Notes: generated by a model not told the origin, from the sequence alone. Counted from the first letter of the stretch, positions 17,394 to 27,100 are shown. The stretch is 64,000 nucleotides of DNA from Marinobacterium lutimaris (GCF_900108065.1 NZ_FNVQ01000006.1:62001-126000), one strand, 5' to 3'. Numbers and translations are program-made.

Positions 17394-19141
17394 GCCGGGC
17401 CTCCGGCTGCCGTCGGCCAGCCCGGATGCCCCTCAACAAACTGCACCTGGGGACGAGCCAACGTCTGCAGCGTCCAGTTCTCGGGGCGGCCGCGCAGATA
17501 CTGCTCCAACCTCTGCCACAGCGGTTCTCCATCGCCGCCATTGCCCCGGGCGAGGGTTCTGCAGTTCATGCGGCCATCCAGCCCCAGCGCCGGCGCCTTA
17601 TCGCGCCAGTGCAGCTGATGAATACGGCGGCCACGGCCATAGTCGAAGCGGTAATCGAAATCCAGAATACGTGGCAGGTCTTCGGAGGTATCCAGCAGCA
17701 GCGGCTCGGTGAACAGCTGACCGGCACTCTGTTCCAGCAGTTGTTCAAGACCATCCATATCAGCCTCAAACTCCACCAGCCGCGCCTCGGCACTGGCGCT
17801 GAGCATCAGCAGATGTTCCCGACGGATCCACTCTCCCGCCGCCAGCGGCACCTCATAACGCCAGCCCGGCAGCACGGTCGTGCCGGCATAATCCTGACCC
17901 TGTTCTTCATGGCTCAGAGCCTCATGGATCAGCTGATCCCAGCTGCCGCCGAAAAGATCGCTACGACGCAGTTCCGCCGGAGCCCTGGCGACGGGCTGAT
18001 CGAGCCAGGCTGCATGCAGCGCACGCTGTTGATCCAGGCGCTGCTGCAACAATAACTGCTGTTCGCGCCCGACGGAGTCCAGCTTTTCCACCAGCGCCGG
18101 CAGATAATCAGCCTGGAACTGCCAGCCTTCTGCAGCACCGACGATACGGATGCGAAACAGCCCGGTGCCACCTGAGCCGGGCAGGCACACCGGCGCACGG
18201 CCGGGTTCGCCAACCAACTGCGGCCAGAGCGTCTGTCCGCGGGCAGCCAGGATCAGATCCACCCCCTCCAGGCGCTGCGACAGCCAGAGCGCCGGGCCAG
18301 TGCCGGTATCAGCCAGCAGAATCACCAGACCCGCCTCGCGACGCGCCAGCTGCACCTGCTGACTGAGGCTTTCGAACCACTCTTTCAGGGAACGTTGCTC
18401 ATCCAATGCATAGGGGTCGGTGGCGGCCACCACGGCGATATCGATGCCACCACGCTGCAGCAGTTGGTAGGGTTTGATACCGAGGGCCGAGCGGGCGCTG
18501 TCATCCAGCGCCCCGGCCAGTGTCTGAGTACCGGCGCGCTGCGCCTGGGCATAAAGTTGCGCGGCGCGGTCTGGCCAGAGGCTGCGCTCTTCGCTGCTGA
18601 CACGGATCTCACTGCCCAACAGGCTGCTGCCCTGAACGCCGCTTTCACCCTGGGTCAGGTAAGCCAGTCCGCTGCCGTTCCAGCACTGGCCGTTTTCCAG
18701 GGTCAGGGTTTGTACGCCACGGCTGTCGGCCTCACGGCGCAGCTGATCCAGCAGTGCGCCCAGGCAGGCATAGCCGCCAACCTGAATCTGAGACTTCGCC
18801 TGAGCACCTGCGTCGAACCAGTCGACTACATGCGTATCTGCACCCGCTAACTGTGAGCGAGCCGCGTTGCCGGTAAGCCAGGGCGCCTGGCCCTGACGCG
18901 ACGGCGGACCCAGCCGCAGAGCCGGCAGGGCCGGTAGCCTTTCAGCGCGCGTATCCAGGGTGTCGGCGTAATAAAGCAGTTCCAGCTCGGCACCCGCGTT
19001 GACGGAGCCTGAAGCGGTTGAGGCCTGCGGGGATATTTCCTGCCGCGCCGCGCAGCCTGCCAGGGCGGGAACGGCCATGCCGGCACCCAGCCAGTGCAGT
19101 AATCGGCGTCGTGTACGGTCGTAAATCAAAGGTCTTTCCAC
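17390..19141 (-). CDS. Tat lipoprotein, inactive-looking SoxB/5'-nucleotidase homologue
   Basis: 583 aa, first gene of the T2SS operon and coupled to gspC (4-bp overlap). The N-terminus has a twin-arginine-like motif TRRRLLHW (residues 10-17) and a lipobox ending at C30 (PALAGC). The body follows the SoxB/5'-nucleotidase plan: LELLYYADTLDTR at the DxH position, GGYACLGALLDQLR, LTLENGQCWNGSG at GGDxxxGS, LVILLADTG at the SH motif, LILAARGQTLW at GHTH, and a SoxB-like C-terminal domain (TTVLPGWRYE). The fold markers align, but His of DxH, Asp of GGD and the later His ligands are replaced, so metal-dependent phosphoesterase activity is unlikely. The role is unknown; the operon position suggests work with the secretion machine or its substrates. 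The homology call rests on my reading of motifs. Confidence 0.65.
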   Translation of the reverse strand: MERPLIYDRTRRRLLHWLGAGMAVPALAGCAARQEISPQASTASGSVNAGAELELLYYADTLDTRAERLPALPALRLGPPSRQGQAPWLTGNAARSQLAGADTHVVDWFDAGAQAKSQIQVGGYACLGALLDQLRREADSRGVQTLTLENGQCWNGSGLAYLTQGESGVQGSSLLGSEIRVSSEERSLWPDRAAQLYAQAQRAGTQTLAGALDDSARSALGIKPYQLLQRGGIDIAVVAATDPYALDEQRSLKEWFESLSQQVQLARREAGLVILLADTGTGPALWLSQRLEGVDLILAARGQTLWPQLVGEPGRAPVCLPGSGGTGLFRIRIVGAAEGWQFQADYLPALVEKLDSVGREQQLLLQQRLDQQRALHAAWLDQPVARAPAELRRSDLFGGSWDQLIHEALSHEEQGQDYAGTTVLPGWRYEVPLAAGEWIRREHLLMLSASAEARLVEFEADMDGLEQLLEQSAGQLFTEPLLLDTSEDLPRILDFDYRFDYGRGRRIHQLHWRDKAPALGLDGRMNCRTLARGNGGDGEPLWQRLEQYLRGRPENWTLQTLARPQVQFVEGHPGWPTAAGGPA

Positions 19142-19249
19142 AACTCAAAATCACGAAGGCAAAGGATTCTAAGAGCGAAAGATGGCGGGGAGATTACAAC
19201 GGCTCAAATCACAGACAAGCAATAGAAACGAAATAAAACAGAGACATAA

Positions 19250-19267
19250 CAGTCAAATTTCCATCAT
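19250..19267 (+). promoter_or_regulatory. Candidate Pho box upstream of phoX
   Basis: CAGTCAA-ATTT-CCATCAT has two 7-base repeats separated by 4 bp, each matching the PhoB half-site CTGTCAT at 5 of 7 positions. It lies 75 bp before the phoX start, in the 200-bp divergent region shared with the T2SS operon. The match is imperfect, so this is tentative. Confidence 0.4.
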
Positions 19268-19341
19268 GTTTCGTCCTTAAGATTGCGGCCTTTCGAACCC
19301 CCCGGGGTAATTTCAATCCTGTCAAAGAGAGCCTGAATTTC

Positions 19342-21375
19342 ATGAGTAAATTCACTACCACCGACACTGTTCACAACCACAGCGACAACCAGCCCTTCAG
19401 CTCAGTACTGGAGAAAAACCTGTCTCGTCGCACCGTAATGCGCGGTGGTCTGGGTACCGCTATCGCACTTCTGTCCGGCCTGACCCTGAGCGGTTGTAAC
19501 AGCGATGATGACGACGACGATAACAACGCCGTCAGTGAAGAAACTCTGGAAAGCATCAAGCTGGCGTTTGAATCCATCGCCGGCTCCAAAACCGATGGCT
19601 GCGCGGTAGCTGCTGGCTACACCGCCTCTGTACTGGCTCCCTGGGGTACTCCGCTGAACAGCTCAGCCGCGGCCTGGAAAAATGACGGTACCAACACCTT
19701 CACCGACCAGCTGAACAGCATGGGCATGCACCACGACGGCATGCACTTCTTCCCGATCAACGGCAGCGCTGACGACGGCCTGCTGGTGGTTAACCACGAA
19801 TATATCGATCAGGACGCTCTGCACCCGGCCGGCGCTACCACCGATGGCAGCGGCAACCGCCCGGTCGACGAAGTACGTAAAGAGATCTACGCCCACGGTG
19901 TCGCTGTCGTTCGCATCCAGCGCACTAACGGCAACTGGTCTGTCGTGGACAGCGATCCGCTGAACCGTCGCTTCACTTCCGACTCTGTTATGGATATCGC
20001 AGGTCCGATGGCCGGTACCGACCACCTGGTGACTCCGTTCTCCCTGAACGGCACCCAGACCCGCGGCACCAACAACAACTGCGGTAACGGTTACACTCCC
20101 TGGGGCACTTACCTGACCTGTGAAGAGAACTGGCCGGGCTACTTCGTCAGCACTGCAGCGCTAACCGAAGAACAGTCACGTATCGGTCTGAGCACTTCCG
20201 GCACCCGCTACGGCTGGGATACCGCGGCTGGCGATGCTACCGAGGTTGACGGTGAGTTCACCCGCTGGGACGTCACCCCGACTGGCGCCGATGCCACCCA
20301 GGATTACCGCAACGAAGCCAGCACCTTCGGCTACATCGTTGAGATCGACCCGTTCGACGCCAGCACCCGCGCCGTTAAGCGCACCGCGCTGGGCCGCTTC
20401 CGTCACGAAGGCTGCTGGCCGGGCAAACTGGAAGAGGGCAAGCCGGTCGTGTTCTACTCCGGTGATGACTCCCGCTTCGAGTACATCTACAAGTTTGTCT
20501 CCAACGCGCTGTGGGATCCGGCTGATGCCAACCCGAGCGACCGTCTGGCAACCGGCGCCAAGTACATGGACGAAGGTACCCTCTACGTTGCTCGCTTCGA
20601 TGAAGATGGCACCGGCGTATGGATGCCGCTGACCACCAACAGCGTTGCCCAGGATGGCCGCACTCTGGGTTCTATCTTCGGCGACCTGCCGAGCATCATC
20701 CTCAACACCCGTGGTGCTGCGGATGCGCTGGGCGCTACTCCGATGGACCGTCCGGAATGGTGTGCCGTAAGCCCGCTGAACGGCGACGTTTACTTCACCC
20801 TGACCAACAACACCCGTCGTACCGAAGCTAACGCTGCCAACCCGCGTATCGACAACGAATACGGCCACATCATTCGCTGGACCGAAGCTGACGACATGTC
20901 CGGCTTCGAGTGGGATATCTTCGTATTCGGTTCCAACGATTCTGCCGATGCCGACACCAACCTGTCCGGCCTGACCGACCTGAACGAGTTCGCCAGCCCT
21001 GACGGCCTCGGCTTCGACAGCCGCGGTATCCTGTGGATCGAGACCGACAACGGTTCCGACGTTGCTGACGACACCAACGACCAGGTTCTCGCCGTGGTAC
21101 CGTCCAACGTTGTCGACGCTGACGGCAACCAGACCGTGATCACTGCCGAAAACCAGGAGATGCTGAAGCGCTTCTTCGTCGGCCCGAACGGCTGCGAGGT
21201 AACTGGCCTGGCGTTCAACGCAGACAACACTGCAATGTTCGTCAACATCCAGCACCCGGGTAACTGGCCGTACTCTGACGATGCCACCGAAGTCACTCCG
21301 GACGGCACCACCGTGCGTCCGCGTGCTTCCACCGTGGTTATCCAGAAAGCAGACGGAGGCCCGATCGGCGTCTAA
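19342..21375 (+). CDS. phoX: PhoX-family alkaline phosphatase, Tat-exported
   Basis: 677-aa phosphatase (DUF839/PhoX family) that releases phosphate from organic esters outside the cytoplasm. PhoX enzymes bind iron and calcium and are Tat-dependent. Twin-arginine signal SRRTVMR (residues 28-34), hydrophobic stretch to LTLSGC, and C52 as a possible lipidation site followed by a run of Asp (54-60). Family motifs include MHHDGMHFFPI, GLLVVNHEYIDQD, NNCGNGYTPWGTYLTCEEN, ALGRFRHEGC, DDSRFEYIYKFVS, MDRPEWCAVSP, YGHIIRWTEAD and GCEVTGLAFN near the C-terminus. It is divergent from the T2SS operon, with tatABC nearby. A strong terminator follows. The codon usage looks highly regular, suggesting high expression. 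Confidence 0.92.
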   Translation: MSKFTTTDTVHNHSDNQPFSSVLEKNLSRRTVMRGGLGTAIALLSGLTLSGCNSDDDDDDNNAVSEETLESIKLAFESIAGSKTDGCAVAAGYTASVLAPWGTPLNSSAAAWKNDGTNTFTDQLNSMGMHHDGMHFFPINGSADDGLLVVNHEYIDQDALHPAGATTDGSGNRPVDEVRKEIYAHGVAVVRIQRTNGNWSVVDSDPLNRRFTSDSVMDIAGPMAGTDHLVTPFSLNGTQTRGTNNNCGNGYTPWGTYLTCEENWPGYFVSTAALTEEQSRIGLSTSGTRYGWDTAAGDATEVDGEFTRWDVTPTGADATQDYRNEASTFGYIVEIDPFDASTRAVKRTALGRFRHEGCWPGKLEEGKPVVFYSGDDSRFEYIYKFVSNALWDPADANPSDRLATGAKYMDEGTLYVARFDEDGTGVWMPLTTNSVAQDGRTLGSIFGDLPSIILNTRGAADALGATPMDRPEWCAVSPLNGDVYFTLTNNTRRTEANAANPRIDNEYGHIIRWTEADDMSGFEWDIFVFGSNDSADADTNLSGLTDLNEFASPDGLGFDSRGILWIETDNGSDVADDTNDQVLAVVPSNVVDADGNQTVITAENQEMLKRFFVGPNGCEVTGLAFNADNTAMFVNIQHPGNWPYSDDATEVTPDGTTVRPRASTVVIQKADGGPIGV

Positions 21376-21395
21376 GCCTTAAAGAAAACGCAAAA

Positions 21396-21421
21396 GGGGA
21401 TGCTTAGGCATCCCCTTTTTT
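21396..21421 (+). terminator. Intrinsic terminator of phoX
   Basis: Perfect 8-bp stem GGGGATGC / GCATCCCC with a TTAG loop, followed by six T residues and preceded by AAAA, so it may also work for the converging gspK transcript. Confidence 0.92.
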
Positions 21422-21523
21422 GTGGCTGAAATACGGCTAGCCGATCTGTTTCTTATCAAGGCTTAAACCGATGAGTGAACTGATTCTGGCCTGAGTCATA
21501 CTCCTCGACTGGCTGACCAATTC

Positions 21524-22624
21524 TCAGAATAAGCGCTGCCGCAGCTGCCAACTGATCCGCTGCGCCGGCACCAGGGCGGCCCACTTGGAGACCCCACGCG
21601 CCTGTAGATCCTGCTGATAGGTATAGCGCTCTCCGTTTAACTCAACCTCGGTTTGCAAGCGGAAAAACTCCGAATTCAGCAACAGTCCACCCAGCACTGT
21701 ACTTATCTGCTCCGCACCTGCGCCTGCCAGTACGGCACGTACCTCTTCGGCATCGGCATATCCCTTCTCGGGGCGTCTCAGCAGCAGACGACTCAGCACC
21801 GAGGTGGATACCTCACCTTGGTAGAGCGCCTCCAGCAGTGGCAATTGATCAGGCGTCAGCGCGTTCAGGTTCAGCTTCCAGGCACCGGTGTCGGCCAGGG
21901 CGCAAAGCTCCGGGTAGCGCCAGCTCCTGCTGCTGTCCGCGGGAAGCAGCAGGTTCAGTTCACTGATATCCACCAAAGCCGTCTGTGCGGGCAGCCTCGC
22001 CGGCTCAGACTGCAGATACTCCTGCGACTCGGCACCGCGCGGCATGCGCTGATTATCGGCATCGACCCAGTCCGCCAGCCGGTCTGCCAACTGTTCAGCA
22101 TCGCCCGCGCCGCGGGATCTCAGCAGGAAGAGCAGCTGTTCACGGGCCTCGGCCGCCTCGGGGCCCGCCAGCGCATTGACGTTAAAACAGGCGCGCCGGT
22201 CCTGCAGACGAATGCGCACCGAGGCATCGGGCACCAGTTCGGTATCGATCCCCGCCAGCGACATATCCAGCCATTGCCCCTGCAATGCCTTGCTGAACAG
22301 GGCGCTTTCACGCCAGCGCCGCTCGGTCAGCCCCTCTTCTACCAGCAACTGTGCAGCCCGATGCAGCGCCAGCGCCTGACGGCCATCATGCAGGCCCTGC
22401 ATCTGCTTAACCTCTGTGCGGCTTTGCTCCAGTACCACCGGCAGCCCCAGCGCAATCAGCGCCAGCGCAAACAGCACCATCAACAGGGCAACGCCACGCT
22501 GAGGCGGCAATGGCCGGACTTTGCGTGAACCGGCTAGAGACCCTGGCAGGCCTGGGTTCGGGGGCAAGTTAGTGACTGACGATCGGCGGGTATCTGGCAT
22601 CTGCGGGCGTTCCGGCGTTAACAC
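21524..22624 (-). CDS. gspK: Type II secretion minor pseudopilin K (detached from the main operon)
   Basis: Up to 366 aa. Prepilin-like segment RGVALLMVLFALALIALGLPVV followed by the large GspK alpha-helical domain: VRIRLQDRRACFNVNALAG, ADRLADWVDADNQRMPRGAE and KLNLNALTPDQLPLL are GspK signatures. The annotated ATG at 22624 gives an unusually long ~43-residue leader; ATG 22600 or a TTG just before PPQRG would give a more normal leader, so the true start is uncertain. It is convergent with phoX, 2.4 kb upstream of the gsp operon and on the same strand. Confidence 0.9.
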   Translation of the reverse strand: MLTPERPQMPDTRRSSVTNLPPNPGLPGSLAGSRKVRPLPPQRGVALLMVLFALALIALGLPVVLEQSRTEVKQMQGLHDGRQALALHRAAQLLVEEGLTERRWRESALFSKALQGQWLDMSLAGIDTELVPDASVRIRLQDRRACFNVNALAGPEAAEAREQLLFLLRSRGAGDAEQLADRLADWVDADNQRMPRGAESQEYLQSEPARLPAQTALVDISELNLLLPADSSRSWRYPELCALADTGAWKLNLNALTPDQLPLLEALYQGEVSTSVLSRLLLRRPEKGYADAEEVRAVLAGAGAEQISTVLGGLLLNSEFFRLQTEVELNGERYTYQQDLQARGVSKWAALVPAQRISWQLRQRLF

Positions 22625-22801
22625 AACCCGCTAGTAAACGCGCGATAGATGACTGTCTGGTGACCGAAGGCCCTTTTCAGCGGACAAAAGCGGTAAAATG
22701 GCCGGAACCAGCGACAGCCTGCTTAGCGGATCAAGAACTCTCCGGAACACTTCCCCCTGGCACTTGTCTACCCAAACCTGTACCTCTTCCAGGGAGTTTA
22801 T

Positions 22802-23833
22802 GTGTTGTTTTACCGAGTGTTCGCGTTATTGACCTCTTTCCTAGCGACGGCGGCCCAGGCCAGCAATGTCAGCATCGAGCTGGATAACGGCGACCATCTT
22901 AGCGGCGAGTTGATTGAGCAAAACGAGCAGAGCGTCGTGCTGAATAGCCCGGTATTGGGGGAGATCAACGTGCCCCGCTCCAATATTGTCGCGCTGGATT
23001 CCGACGCCGCCGTCGCAGTCCAAATGGAAGCTCAAACAGAAACGGAAGCCTCAGCCGAAAGCCCGGCCATCGAAACGCCTATTGTGGATATCGACGATAT
23101 AGACAGCGCCGAGATCCGCCTGGCTATCGATACCCAGCAGGCGCTTGAGGAGGATTTCGGACTTTTCGGCACCGGCTGGCTCTCCTATTGGGAAAGGCGG
23201 CTGGACCTGGGCCTTGCCGGCAGCAGCGGCAACTCCGACAGCATGCAGGGCAACCTGTCGTTCACCGCCGAATACGAGAGCAGCGATACCCGTATCAATC
23301 ACCGCATCAACTACTTCCGCGCCCAGTCCGATCATGAGCTGTCGGACCACTCCTTCTACGCCTCGGTCAACCGCGACTGGCTGCTACCCAACTCTCCCTG
23401 GTTCCGCTTTGCCGAGGGACGTGTCGATGTGGATCAGTTCAATGAGTGGGAATACCGCATCAACGCCAACGGCGGTGTGGGTTATGAGTTCTCAAATACA
23501 CCGACCTGGCGGGTGCTGGGCCGAACCGGTCTCGGTTTCCAGCGCGCTTTTGGCGGTGAGGACGATGAGCCGATCCCGGAAGCGATGTTCGGCCTGGAGA
23601 CGCGCTGGAAGATGAACGATTTCCAGCGGGTGGAGTTTGCCAATACCCTTTACCCCAACCTGAACGCCCCTTCGGAGGTGCGTAACCTGAGCTCGCTGGA
23701 CTGGATTCTCGACCTGAACACTTATATGGGTGTGGCGCTGAAGGTGGGGCTGAGTAACGAATACAACTCCGTTACCGATGAGGAAGAAAACAACGACTTC
23801 AAATACACCGCTTCGCTGGCGTGGACGCTCTGA
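22802..23833 (+). CDS. DUF481 family outer-membrane protein
   Basis: 343 aa. Signal peptide 1-20 (LTSFLATAAQA|SN), then a short N-terminal domain (NVSIELDNGDHLSGELIEQNEQSVVLNSPVLGEI) of the kind that precedes DUF481. The C-terminal ~220 residues form the beta-barrel-like DUF481 domain: LGLAGSSGNSDSMQGNL, INHRINYFRAQSDHELSD, SLAWTL at the terminus. The GTG start at 22802 has AGGGAG 6 nt upstream. The function of the family is unknown (salt-stress-induced in some bacteria). Possible passenger of the T2SS only by proximity. Confidence 0.8.
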   Translation: MLFYRVFALLTSFLATAAQASNVSIELDNGDHLSGELIEQNEQSVVLNSPVLGEINVPRSNIVALDSDAAVAVQMEAQTETEASAESPAIETPIVDIDDIDSAEIRLAIDTQQALEEDFGLFGTGWLSYWERRLDLGLAGSSGNSDSMQGNLSFTAEYESSDTRINHRINYFRAQSDHELSDHSFYASVNRDWLLPNSPWFRFAEGRVDVDQFNEWEYRINANGGVGYEFSNTPTWRVLGRTGLGFQRAFGGEDDEPIPEAMFGLETRWKMNDFQRVEFANTLYPNLNAPSEVRNLSSLDWILDLNTYMGVALKVGLSNEYNSVTDEEENNDFKYTASLAWTL

Positions 23834-23970
23834 TAGAGCTGTTTGCCTGCGCTAACGACGCGCTTGGGCTGTGTATAAGTTAGGTTGGCATTGGGAAGCG
23901 GGCGAACGCGAGCGTCTCCGCAAGGGCTGTGGATAAAACAGTTTTTGCGCGTGGAAGGAGGGTTGTGGAC

Positions 23971-23996
23971 AAAAAAAGCCCCGGAAAACCGGGGCT
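23971..23996 (-). terminator. Intrinsic terminator of the tpa operon
   Basis: On the minus strand AGCCCCGG / CCGGGGCT with a 4-nt loop, followed by at least six T residues, 38 bp beyond the aminotransferase stop. Confidence 0.88.
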
Positions 23997-24033
23997 CTCA
24001 GTCAGCGGAAAACCACTACTTCAACAGCAGGGC

Positions 24034-25407
24034 TTAGGCGCAGACTTCGCTGAACGCCTGATCCAGCACTTCGATAATGCGATCGACCTGGGCTTCAGTG
24101 ATCACCAGCGCCGGCGCGAAGTTCAGCACGTTGTTGTAGCCGGCGATGCTGCGGTTGGTACGGCCGATCAGCAGTCCCAGCTCCTTGCAGCGTCCAGCCA
24201 CAGCGGCAGATACCGACTCGTGAACAGGTTCGCGGGTTTCACGATCCGCCACCATCTCGATACCGCAGAACAGGCCCTTGCCGCGCACGTCACCAATAAC
24301 CGGGTGCTTGGCTTTCAGGGTTTCGAAACCGGCCAACAGACGCTCACCCATGCGGGCGCTGTTTTCGATCAGGTTTTCGTTCTCAAGGATCTCCATGTTC
24401 TTAAGCGCCGCAGCCGGTGCTGAGGTGCAGCCACCGAAGGTGGAGATATCGCGGAAGAAGCCCAGGTGATCGCCTTCGGCCTCGCTCAGCAGCTCGTAGA
24501 CCTTCTCGGTGGTCACGGTGCAGGAGATCGGTGCATAGCCGGAAGCCACACCCTTGGCCATGGTGACCATATCCGGCTTGATGCCGTAATGCTGGTAACC
24601 GAACCAGGCGCCGGTACGACCCAGACCACAGACCACCTCATCGATGATCAGCAGGACGTTGTACTTGTCGCAGATCTCGCGGATCTTTTCCCAGTAGCCT
24701 TGCGGCGGCAGGATGATACCGCCACCGGCGGTGATCGGCTCCAGAATCACTGCGCCAACGGTATCCGCGCCTTCACGCAGAATCACCTCTTCCATCGCTT
24801 CGGCAGCACGCACGCCGTAGTCCACGTCGTTGCCATACTGGTTGCGGTATTCCAGGCAGTGCGGGAACTCAACAAAGCCCGGAGTGAACGGGCCAAACTG
24901 TTCGCGACGCTCGTTCTGGCCGGAAGCGCTCAGTGCGGTGATGGTGGTGCCGTGGTAATCGCGCTCACGGAACAGGATCTTGTGCTTCTTGCCGCCGTAA
25001 TGCTTGGCAGCGATCTGGCGCACCATCTTGAACGCTTTCTCGTTGGCCTCGGAACCTGAGCTGGAGTAGTAAACGCGGCTCATGCCCGGCATCTTGTCGA
25101 TCAGCGCATCAGCAAACAGGGCGCCCGGCTTGGTGGCAGCGGCGCCAGAGAAGTAGTTCAGCGCGCACAGCTGCTCGTGCACCGCATCGGCGATCTCACG
25201 ACGGCCATAGCCGACGTTGGTAACCCAGACGCCACCGGAGGAAGCATCCAGGTATTCCTTGCCTTCGCTATCCCAGAGCTGCAGGCCTTCACCGCGGACA
25301 AACAGCGGCACACCGGCTTTGGCGGCCGCGGTCGGGGTGATGTGGTGCCAAACGTGTTCCTTGTCGAGCGCTTTCAGGCTCGCCACTTCATCAGCTTTTA
25401 TGTTCAT
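24034..25407 (-). CDS. tpa: Class III aminotransferase, probable taurine:pyruvate aminotransferase
   Basis: 457-aa PLP enzyme. HHITPTAAAK start region, LDASSGGVWVTNVGYG (a signature shared with taurine:pyruvate aminotransferases), YYSSSGSEANEKAFKM phosphate-binding loop, D256 in LLIIDEV that contacts the PLP ring, and Schiff-base lysine K285 in VTMAKGVASG. The reaction would transfer the amino group of taurine to pyruvate, giving sulfoacetaldehyde and alanine. The neighbouring SDR, TauE/SafE exporter and MocR regulator are the partners expected for taurine-nitrogen assimilation with isethionate excretion, as described in Chromohalobacter salexigens. Other omega-amino acids (beta-alanine, GABA) cannot be excluded from sequence alone. 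Confidence 0.78.
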   Translation of the reverse strand: MNIKADEVASLKALDKEHVWHHITPTAAAKAGVPLFVRGEGLQLWDSEGKEYLDASSGGVWVTNVGYGRREIADAVHEQLCALNYFSGAAATKPGALFADALIDKMPGMSRVYYSSSGSEANEKAFKMVRQIAAKHYGGKKHKILFRERDYHGTTITALSASGQNERREQFGPFTPGFVEFPHCLEYRNQYGNDVDYGVRAAEAMEEVILREGADTVGAVILEPITAGGGIILPPQGYWEKIREICDKYNVLLIIDEVVCGLGRTGAWFGYQHYGIKPDMVTMAKGVASGYAPISCTVTTEKVYELLSEAEGDHLGFFRDISTFGGCTSAPAAALKNMEILENENLIENSARMGERLLAGFETLKAKHPVIGDVRGKGLFCGIEMVADRETREPVHESVSAAVAGRCKELGLLIGRTNRSIAGYNNVLNFAPALVITEAQVDRIIEVLDQAFSEVCA

Positions 25408-25430
25408 AAATCTCTCCTGAGCCCTGAGGC

Positions 25431-26228
<798 letters not shown>

Positions 26229-26238
26229 CTAAAAAAGC

Positions 26239-26991
26239 TTAAACCAGTTGATACAGGCCGGTGCCCAGACCGCTCAGTGACAGCATCACCAGAACGGGCA
26301 CGGCCACGGGATGAAACGAACTCGGCTGGCGGCGGTGGAACGCCATCTGTCCCAGCTGCACACCTATCCAGGTGGGCAGCAGCAGCGCCAGCAGCGGTAC
26401 CCAGATACCGGCGTCGATCACGCCACTTATCCACAGCAACAGCAGCGCCAGCAGATCGATACAGGCGAGAAAGATCACCATGGTGGCGCGCTGCACCTTC
26501 GGCGTCAGCGGCATGCTCAGCAGGTAGCTGACGATCGGCAGACCGCCCACCGAGGCGGCGGCGGTAAAGCCGCCGGAAAGCACACCCATAAACCGGGTGA
26601 CCAGGGTGCGCTCCACTGCGGTTTTCTCGGTCTTGCGCAGCAGCATCAGCGTCATCACCAGCACCGCCACGCTGATACCGATCTTCAACGCCAGCTCAGG
26701 CAGCTGGATCAGCAGCGTGAGACCTAAGGGAATCCCCACCAGGGCGCCGCTGCCCATACGCAGCATGACGCCGCGATCCGCATCGGGCCAGGCGCCACGC
26801 AGCAGCCCCAGGGTGCCGATCACATCCAGGATCAGGATCACCGGCACGCTCTGCTGCGGTGGCCAGATCAGGTTGAGCCCGGTGATGGCGATGGCGGCAT
26901 AGCCAAAGCCGGTATAACCGCGCACCAGCGCCGCCACGAAAACAGGCAAAATCGCCCAGGCCAGGTTATCGATCGCTAGAAATGAGGACAT
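26239..26991 (-). CDS. isfE: TauE/SafE family sulfonate/sulfite exporter
   Basis: 250-aa inner-membrane protein with seven to eight helices. The family features are the repeated motifs RGYTGFGYAAIAI and LSGGFTAAASVGGLPIVSYLL. I start at the ATG at 26991 (MSSFLAIDN), because the extra 17 residues of a longer frame are basic and not membrane-like. In the taurine pathway a TauE/SafE member exports isethionate; position directly upstream of isfD and tpa supports that. The substrate is inferred from context. Confidence 0.75.
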   Translation of the reverse strand: MSSFLAIDNLAWAILPVFVAALVRGYTGFGYAAIAITGLNLIWPPQQSVPVILILDVIGTLGLLRGAWPDADRGVMLRMGSGALVGIPLGLTLLIQLPELALKIGISVAVLVMTLMLLRKTEKTAVERTLVTRFMGVLSGGFTAAASVGGLPIVSYLLSMPLTPKVQRATMVIFLACIDLLALLLLWISGVIDAGIWVPLLALLLPTWIGVQLGQMAFHRRQPSSFHPVAVPVLVMLSLSGLGTGLYQLV

Positions 26992-27068
26992 CACACGCCA
27001 GTCAAAAAAGAGAGTGCGCAGCGGCTGCCGCGCTCCAGCCAACGTTAGGGGGTAGGAGGGGAGAGCTG

Positions 27069-27100
27069 ATAGATCCAGATAGAAGAGAATATGGGTCCAG
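27069..27100 (-). promoter_or_regulatory. Two-box direct-repeat operator upstream of isfE-isfD-tpa
   Basis: On the minus strand CTGGACCCAT (27100-27091) and CTGGATCTAT (27078-27069) are direct repeats with starts 22 bp apart, 78 bp before the isfE start. They resemble CTGGACTTAA direct repeats known as TauR boxes in Rhodobacter capsulatus. An equivalent pair lies at 28645-28676. Confidence 0.7.
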
